Shown piece after piece: positions 58,299 to 64,000 of a stretch of DNA of 64,000 nt (positions are counted from its first letter, which is position 1; each line of letters opens with the position of its first letter). Below the pieces are notes generated by a model that ran no database searches, had not been told where the DNA came from, and saw only the letters and a list, made by a program, of their open reading frames with translations. Origin of the DNA: Salvia splendens (Eukaryota; Streptophyta; Magnoliopsida; Lamiales; Lamiaceae); the NCBI RefSeq assembly GCF_004379255.2, contig NC_056040.1:31958852-32022851 (forward strand), in the 5' to 3' direction. Made by a program: the position numbers and the translations under genes.

Positions 58299-60159
58299 AT
58301 GTCTTCTTCTTCTTCTTCTGAGTTAGGTAGCGATAGGAAAGGGGGCAAGGGGTCTTCTAGCCGGAAAGAGTCCGGGGAGAAGACTGTAGAATACTTTCAC
58401 AGCGTCTTGAGTAAGGACACCGTGATATCTCTACACGAAAAATATCTTCTTCCCGGGGGGAAGGCGGTGGTTCCCGACGATGATCATAGGGCTAACGACC
58501 CGCCGGAGGGTTATGCCACCGTTTACGAAGCCTGCTTAGAATGCGGGCTTCGTTTCCCTCTTCCCCCACCTTTTGTAGAGCTTCTTGATTTTTTTCAACT
58601 CCCTTTAGGTCAGGTGACTCCGAATTCTTGGAGGCACTTGTCGGCTTTTGCTGCCGAACTCCGTAGGCTAGATAAGGATCTGTCTCTGCGGGCAATCCTT
58701 AATTTTTTCCAGTTTAAAAGGAAGGGATCTTGGTTTTACTTGATCCCCTTACAGCCTTTTAGGGCCTTCTGCAAAACCAAGTGGTCGAAATGGCAAAACC
58801 GTTTCTTTTTTTATAATAGGACTTCGGCTCCGGGCTTTCCTTGGAGAGGGCCGAAGTCCGTGATTCCCCATCCTCGGTTAGAACCGTTGGCCGAGCTCGA
58901 GGGCGAGCTCAATAAGATTCCTATGATTAGGAAACAATACTCGGAAACTGAGCTCGTCAAGGGCGACCTCGTGTTCAATATCTCGTCTTCGGACGAAGAG
59001 ACTGAGGGTGAGGATTTCTTTTTTATGCCTTACTGCTTTAGCGGCGAAAACTAACCTTGTTTCCTTGTTTTTCGGTAGTGAACATATTGAATAAGCTGAG
59101 CCGCAAATCTTCGGAGTCCAAGGAGCCGGAGAGGCCGAAAACCACCAGCTCGGCGTCTGATGCCGAGAGGACTCCGAAGAGGCAAAAAACCTCTTCGGAT
59201 CCGAAGAAGCCGGAGTCGACTTCGGCAAAGGGGAAGGGGAAGGCCCAGAAGCCCCCAAGAGCGTCGGAGAGAGACATCGTCATGGGGCCCCCTTCGGAAA
59301 ATGTCTGTGAGCCTTTTGCATGGCCCACGGACTTCGCCGAGGTGAATTGTCTTCTTGATTTTTTGGCTTTGCTTCTTTCCTGTATTTTTGGTGCCCTCTG
59401 TTGACTTTTTTCTTTATCCATTTTCAGAGGAACGATATGCTCTCCAAGCTCGTCGCCGTCGAACTCTCCAAAGCGTCCAATGACTATGCTGAGATGCAGA
59501 GGAAGTTGGCGGCTGCTTGTCATCGGGCCGAACAGGCTGAGGCCAAGTTTGAGAAAGCCAGAGCTGCTAGGATCTCGGCCCAAGATGAAGCTCAGTTTGC
59601 CAAAAACCAGCTCGTCATCCAGCGAGAGCAGACGAAACGGAGGGATGCTGCCGCCGTGGTTGCCCAAGGGGAGGTTCTCCGTGCTTTCGCGGAGAAACTC
59701 TTTCTGAGCAATCAATTTTCGGCCTTTGTCGGTGATCTGCTGAAACTGATGACCGATAATGCCGAGCAGGGGCCCGAAGTCATCCTGCCGCTGTACGGCC
59801 GAGAGATAGCAGCTCGGCTTCAGAGTCTGCCGGTGCTTGAGGAGCTTGCTTCGTCCTCGGTCCTGCTTTCTGCAGACCAAGTTCGTAGTTGCCGAGCTGA
59901 CCGCGATGAGAACATGGAGGCTATCTTTGCCTCCATAGGGTCAGTTTCACCCGCTCCAATTTTCCATGGAGAGGGTGAGACCGAGCAGCATGAGCGGCAG
60001 ACCGGCGATGAGCAGGCCGAGCAGGAGGCGCAGCAGATCGGCTACGGTGGCGCCGAGCAGGCTGGGGAGAGCAGGGAGGCCGAGGCTGAAGCTGAAGCAG
60101 ACAAGGAGAAGGAAGCTGAACCTCACCGAGAAGGCGGAGACGAAGCTGGCGGAGTATGA
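58299..60159 (+). CDS. Antisense gene of the Tat element (gypsy-type transposon domain), 3 exons
   Basis: The first ATG is 58299 (MSSSSSSELGSDRKGG); the upstream extension has no ATG. Exons 58299-59007, 59079-59341 and 59428-60159 are joined by introns of 71 and 86 bases with GTGAGG...CGGTAG and GTGAAT...TTTCAG borders. The phases fit and give 567 residues without a stop. Residues ~30-215 match the 'putative gypsy-type transposon' domain found in extra ORFs of plant Tat-lineage elements (YATVYEACLECGLRFPLPPP, VELLDFFQLPLGQVTPNSW, FFQFKRKGSWFYLIPLQPF, KWQNRFFFYN). Next comes a Ser/Lys/Pro-rich basic linker, then a long coiled coil (QRKLAAACHRAEQAEAKFEK) and an acidic Glu/Ala/Gln-rich tail. The function is unknown. 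It lies on the strand opposite to gag and integrase. Splice sites are predicted by eye. Confidence 0.75.
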
Positions 60160-60374
60160 TTTCGTCTCCCTTCTCTTAGTTTAGTTTCTTCCTTCTTGTA
60201 AAACGGCCTTGAAGCCCTTGTGTAGAAAAAAAAATTTTCTTATGAATGAAAAAATTCTTCTTTCTGCTCTTGTGTCTTCGTATAGCCTTTCGTACTCTCT
60301 TTTACTCCTGTTGTGGTTTACTACCTGCTCAGTAATCTGAAATGCCGAACTGACATAGCTGCTCTATATTCTGA

Positions 60375-61175
60375 ACTCTTAAGGAGCTGGAGGTACTTCA
60401 CTGGAAGCGGCTGTACTCTTTGGCTTTAGACGAAGCTGAGAAAAGAGCCATAGCTGACCAGGTGAAGAATGACGAACTCTTGGCTCGTTCAGTGAAGCTG
60501 GAGGCCGACAATAAGGACTTAGAGTCCGAAAAGAAAGATCTGGAGGCCGAGCTGAACACTGCTGTCGCTGAGAGGACTGCGTATGAGGATTTCATCTGCA
60601 GGCGCGGGGGAATGACCATCTCTGAAGTTCAGGAACGAGTTGACGAACTGTGGGAGGAATATCATGTACTCCGGAGGAACAATGCGCTGGAGAGCTCGGC
60701 TTGCCAACAAGTCGTGACATCATTGCGGCGCTGGGCTTCTCGGTACGACATCATTCTTTCCCGGCGTCCTCCAATCGAGAGATTCCTTAGGCATTTCCCG
60801 CCAACAGATGGTCGCACTCCAGCTCAAACCCCTGATTCACTTGCTCAAGACCCTACTCCAAGTCAGCAACGAACTCAGGAACAGCCGGAAACGTCAAGAC
60901 GAGAACGGACTCAGGAGCAACCGGAAACGTCAAGACGAGAACGGACTGAAGTTCGTAGAGGAGCTGTGATTATGAGTGAGCAAGATCAACAAATGCTTCG
61001 TGAAGAGACTCTTCGCCGCCGAGGTGCTAGGGCTTCCCGGGCTCAGAGAAGAGGTGGCAGGTCGATTAGAGCATCTCGTCGACCTGCTTATTCTGCAGCT
61101 GCCTGGAACGCCCGAACTCAGCTTCACGAGGATTTTGTGAATAGATGGCTCAACTTTAGCAACCCTGGACAGTAG
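60375..61175 (+). CDS. Second antisense ORF or further exon(s) of the Tat gene
   Basis: The frame is open from a stop at 60372-60374 to TAG at 61173-61175, with no ATG near its start. It begins (by frame) TLKELEVLHWKRLYSLALDE and goes on as coiled coil (KLEADNKDLESEKKDLEAEL), then FICRRGGMTISEVQERVDEL. Then come a region with a perfect tandem repeat EQPETSRRERTQ/E and a basic Arg-rich tail ending WLNFSNPGQ. The style continues that of the gene at 58299-60159, so it may be a downstream exon of an alternative transcript or of an older longer gene. An acceptor could lie near 60323 or 60383. The function is unknown. Confidence 0.55.
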   Translation, partial: TLKELEVLHWKRLYSLALDEAEKRAIADQVKNDELLARSVKLEADNKDLESEKKDLEAELNTAVAERTAYEDFICRRGGMTISEVQERVDELWEEYHVLRRNNALESSACQQVVTSLRRWASRYDIILSRRPPIERFLRHFPPTDGRTPAQTPDSLAQDPTPSQQRTQEQPETSRRERTQEQPETSRRERTEVRRGAVIMSEQDQQMLREETLRRRGARASRAQRRGGRSIRASRRPAYSAAAWNARTQLHEDFVNRWLNFSNPGQ

Positions 61176-61318
61176 AATAGTCCTTTGTAATAGCGTAACG
61201 CCATCTCGTAGGGTAGCGGAGTTGTGTGCCGAACAAGATTTGAAAAATGAAATTTTGTTTTCGCTTCTAACACTGTGTATTTACAGCTTAGCGAAAAAAT
61301 TTCATCGTACTTGTCCTC

Positions 61319-61471
61319 GGTCTTATGAAGTAAACTTCTTTGACCGGACTTGGTCCTTGGTCTTATGAAATAAACATCTTTGACCGGACTCGTCTTTGGT
61401 CTGATGAAATAAACATCTTTGACCGGACTCGTCTTTGGTCTGATGAAATAAATTTCTTTGACCGGACTAAG
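61319..61471. repeat. Tandem array 1 (~39 bp x 4)
   Basis: Unit: 'ggtctgatgaaataaacatc' followed by 'tttgaccggactcgtcttt'. Four copies, the first and last diverged. It lies between the integrase remnant and the antisense coding region. Confidence 0.9.
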
Positions 61472-61479
61472 CTTGTGTC

Positions 61480-61562
61480 TTAATTTGGCGAGTTTTATCG
61501 CTTGGATCGGACTTTCCCTTGTCCTAATTCAGCGAGTTTTATCGCGTGGATCGGACTATCCA
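61480..61562. repeat. Tandem array 2 (~42 bp x 2)
   Basis: Two copies of 'gcgagttttatcgc(t/g)tgg' followed by 'atcggact'. It directly follows array 1. Confidence 0.8.
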
Positions 61563-61564
61563 TT

Positions 61565-61757
61565 TGTTGCAGTTCGTTTCAGACGAACTGCTTGTTTTTT
61601 AAGCCGAATTGTGGTCTTGTATCTTCTTCAGAAGCTTGGACTCACAATCGTTGGCTTATTGTTGCAGTTCGTTTCAGACGAACTGCTTGTTTCTTAAGCC
61701 GAATTGTGGTCTTGTATCCTCTTTAGAAGCTTGGACTCACAATCGTAGGCTTATATA
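61565..61757. repeat. Tandem array 3 (95 bp x 2)
   Basis: Two nearly identical copies of a 95-bp unit beginning 'ttgcagttcgtttcagacga' and ending near 'cttggactcacaatcgt(t/a)gg'. The inner 'gttcgtttcagacgaac' is a near-perfect palindrome. Confidence 0.88.
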
Positions 61758-61928
61758 TGTTCTAAAAAGGGGATCAGCCTTTGAAGAACAAGATACCTCA
61801 GTAACATTTGTAAGAGACGACACGCACATAGACAAAACACACCTAGACAAATAAAAAGCACATAGAGACAAAAACGCACATAGCCTTAGGACCGAACTAG
61901 ACACAAGACTGACTGACCGGACTGTCTC

Positions 61929-62402
61929 TTACAAATGGAACTTTTTGAGGTTGGAAACGTACCATGTTCGGGGTACTTGTGCTCCTGACACGTGAGTCAA
62001 TTTGTAAGACCCTTTGCCGAGGACTTCTGACACCCGATATGGACCTTCCCATGTGGGTTCGAGTTCGCCCAGCTTTTCTGCTCGGCTTACTTCGTTGTTT
62101 CTCAAGACGAGATCTCCCACTTGAAATTGCAGCTTTTTCACCCTTTGGTTATAATACCGGGCTACTTGCTCCTTGTACTTGGCTGCTTTTATGCAGGCCA
62201 ATTCTCTTCTTTCTTCGGCCAGATCTAGTTCGGCTCTCAGTCCGTCATCATTCATTTCTGAGGAGAAATTTAGAGTTCGGGGACTGAGTATGCCGATCTC
62301 AACCGGGATCACGGCTTCAGTGCCGTACACCATCGAGTTCGGCTCCGGTGTGACTTCGGTCATTTCGCCTGCCTCTGACTCCGGCTGCTGTGATTGCTAT
62401 GC
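61929..62402 (-). pseudogene. Tat integrase C-terminal remnant
   Basis: The minus strand from about 62400 (ATG-codon context at 62363) reads NSMVYGTEAVIPVEIGILSP, LDLAEERRELACIKAAKYKE, YYNQRVKKLQFQVGDLVLRN, WEGPYRVSEVLGKGSYKL and TWYVSNLKKFHL, with the stop at 61929-61931. This is the end of the integrase core and the C-terminal domain of Tat-lineage gypsy elements. The catalytic D-D-E region, and all of protease, RT and RNase H, are missing. The frame itself is undamaged. Confidence 0.88.
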
Positions 62403-62481
62403 TTGATGGTGCCGAGCTGATTGCTCGGCACTTTTTAAGCGCAATCTGTTCTTGCTCTTATTTGATCACCTCGGATGACCG
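62403..62481 (-). other. Deletion junction between gag and integrase remnant
   Basis: Only about 80 bases (including 'cctcggatgaccgctatccc') separate the gag stop from the integrase piece, where a full element would have about 3 kb of pol. I see no obvious direct repeat at the junction. Confidence 0.6.
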
Positions 62482-63559
62482 CTATCCCTCCTTTAATGGG
62501 GAAGGTGTTCGGCGAGGATGCCTCTGATCGCTATGACCGGGCTTCTTTTTGTCTTCTCTAGATGAGCTGTCTAAAGACCGTTTTCGACGGTCGGCCTCAT
62601 CGGCACGAGAAAACTGGTCCGCAATGTCCCACATCTCTTGAGCTGTTTGCGGACTGCATTCCACGAGCTTTCTGTAGAGAGCTCCGGGCAGGATTCCATT
62701 TTGGAATGCCGAAATGACAAGTAGATCATTGAGATAATCTACTTGTAGGCATTCCTTGTGGAACCTTGTCATAAAGTCGCTGATCTTTTCGTCGCGACCT
62801 TGACGTGTAGAAAGCAGCTGAGCTGAAGTGATTCGGGCTTCCGCTTTCTGAAAGAACCTCCTGTGGAAAGCATCCATTAGATCTCGGTAAGATCTAATGC
62901 TGCCTTGGGGGAGGCTATCGAACCACCTTCTTGCGTTCCCGATAAGCAGCTCGGGAAACAGCTTGCACATATGGACTTCATTGAGACCTTGGTTCGCCAA
63001 GTTATACTGATAGCGTCCCAGGAAGTCATGAGGATCCACTAACCCGTCATAAGTCATCGACGGAGTTCGGTAGTTCTGTGGAAGGGAAGTTCGGGTGATA
63101 TCGTCCGAGAACGGAGTCTTCAATGCTCCGTACATGGCGAACCCGATATCTCTTCGGTATGGAGGAGATGGAGTTCTCCTGTGATTCCGGTACCGAGGAG
63201 GAACAGGAACATGTCGGGGTTGAGGATTCTTCTTCCTGGAAGACACGGCACTACTGCGGGTAGTGACTTTCATGTCTGGATGAGGAGGGAGAATCCTCCG
63301 TTTTCGTCTTCGGCTCTTGGCTCTTTTGCAGGAAGGCTAAGAACTCATCCTGCTTCTCAGCCAAGAACAGCTTGACAGCCTCATTCAAATCAGGCTGCTG
63401 GGAAGACTCGGTGTGTGGACCTTTTGAGCGGCTTGTTCCTTCATCGTGAAAACTGGAAGTAGCTGTCTCCCGAGGCTGTTTTCCGGACCTGCGGGCTGGA
63501 CTAGCTTCCTCATGGTTTTCACGAACGGTATTACGGGTAGTGTGTGATCTGGTATGCAT
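62482..63559 (-). pseudogene. Tat gag, one frame change
   Basis: It starts ATG at 63559 (MHTRSHTTRNTVRENHEEAS). After about 95 codons the reading moves to another frame near 63250-63290 and continues to 62482 with the capsid region: RRDIGFAMYGALKTPFSDDI, YDGLVDPHDFLGRYQYNL, MCKLFPELLIGNARRWFDSL, FHRRFFQKAEARITSAQLLS, TRFHKECLQVDYLNDLLVIS, FQNGILPGALYRKL. It has the usual layout of Tat-lineage gag and ends in a Ser/Arg/Lys-rich tail without a visible zinc knuckle. The two parts overlap by 23 bases. A single indel or a translational shift would explain it; I consider an indel more likely. Confidence 0.85.
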
Positions 63560-63618
63560 TTTTTTGGGGTGGAAAAAGGGTCAAAAATTCGCTTTATCAC
63601 AAATTTGGTTCTCTGTTT

Positions 63619-63634
63619 CCCACAGACGGCGCCA
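63619..63634 (-). other. Tat element primer-binding site
   Basis: The complement reads TGGCGCCGTCTGTGGG, one base after the LTR. This is the TGGCGCC-type primer site usual for Tat/Athila-lineage elements and differs from the tRNA-Met site of the other elements in this window. Confidence 0.88.
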
Positions 63635-63635
63635 G

Positions 63636-64000
63636 TGATGGTTTGGCGAATTTTTGATGGTGATGAATGCAGGAAAATGCAGATCACGACACAGAGATTT
63701 ACGTGGTTCGATTTACTGAGGTAAATCTACGTCCACGGGAAGAAAAGAGGGCAGAGTTGTATTGCTTGATCTGTTTTCTACAGCTTACAATACAGACTTG
63801 CTATTTGATATTTTATCTCTAGAGAACTCTCTCTTCTATCTGATCTAAGTTCTATTTATACATTGAACTAAGATCGTGGCTTGCCTCACCACTACCTAGG
63901 TCGTGGCTTACATCACCACTAACTAGGTCGTGGCTTACATCACCACTAAGTATGTCGTGGATGTCGTGGAGGTCATGAGATCCTGCATGGGTCCACCACT
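63636..64000 (-). repeat. Tat element 5' LTR (cut by window end)
   Basis: 365 bases are visible. I found no difference from 57338-57702. The remaining ~256 bases and the right target duplication lie beyond the window. Confidence 0.92.

Larger units (their letters stand above)
57338..64000 (-). mobile_element. Ty3/gypsy Tat-lineage element, pol-less, with antisense gene
   Basis: In minus-strand order: 5' LTR (from beyond 64000 to 63636), primer site TGGCGCCGTCTGTGGG (63634-63619), gag (63559-62482), the C-terminal part of integrase (about 62400-61929), three tandem arrays (61760-61319), a region coding on the opposite strand (61175-58299), a purine tract (57970-57959) and the 3' LTR (57958-57338). 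Protease, reverse transcriptase, RNase H and the integrase core are absent. Extra ORFs, some antisense, between pol and the 3' LTR are known in Tat-lineage elements. The 365 visible bases of the 5' LTR look identical to the 3' LTR. Confidence 0.9.

Noticed and set aside
61319..61757. CRISPR-like array
   Set aside because: The repeats are directly adjacent with no unique spacers, and lie inside a plant retrotransposon; ordinary tandem repeats explain them.
61458..61854. Plus-strand ORFs of 74-81 codons after the antisense genes
   Set aside because: They are translations of the tandem arrays and overlap one another in different frames.

Overview
The window is nuclear DNA from a flowering plant. 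The evidence is an 11-exon gene for the plant-specific microtubule protein MAP70, a repeat complement typical of plants (Ty1/copia and Ty3/gypsy LTR elements primed by initiator tRNA-Met, an L1-type LINE, a tRNA-derived SINE, PIF/Harbinger and Stowaway elements) and AT-rich spacers. A dicot is likely. I cannot name the species from sequence alone. Only one host gene, MAP70 (37090-41623, minus strand), is convincing; almost everything else is transposable-element DNA in successive nested layers.

Left part (1-10123): the 3' end of an old Tekay-type gypsy LTR (1-948); a PIF/Harbinger element with TTA target duplications and a broken Myb/SANT-like gene (1717-3744); a SINE with an 18-bp target duplication (3860-4136); an internally deleted L1 LINE (5876-8548, possibly starting further upstream); a Stowaway MITE (9406-9657).

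Retrotransposon nest (10124-36212): a decayed plus-strand copia element (pol 10484-13716). Its 3' LTR is interrupted by a minus-strand copia element (14530-35760). That element in turn holds a nearly intact 10.8-kb chromodomain (Tekay-like) gypsy element (18565-29383, TSD TAAAT, nearly identical LTRs, one frameshift before integrase) and a solo copia LTR (29431-30887, TSD CTAAC). The right edge of the nest carries a duplicated flank that a simple insertion does not explain.

Middle (36213-57330): MAP70, then a dense field of PIF/Harbinger elements. Three carry only a broken Myb/SANT-like gene (42036-43940, 44219-46369, 48271-50097). One carries only a DDE transposase (50439-52404, complete apart from one nonsense codon). 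One is a MITE related to it (53983-54736) that splits a SINE-like sequence. Foldback MITEs, a hAT-like end and Stowaway relics fill the rest.

Right end (57338-64000, running off the window): a minus-strand Tat-lineage gypsy element. It has kept gag and the C-terminal end of integrase but lost protease, reverse transcriptase, RNase H and the integrase core. Between its integrase remnant and 3' LTR it carries, on the opposite strand, an intact-looking three-exon gene (58299-60159) and a further ORF (to 61175), together with three adjacent tandem arrays. The visible parts of its two LTRs look identical, so this pol-less element moved recently and must have used proteins supplied in trans. I regard this antisense-gene-bearing, pol-less element and the split Harbinger gene set as the most interesting parts of the window.
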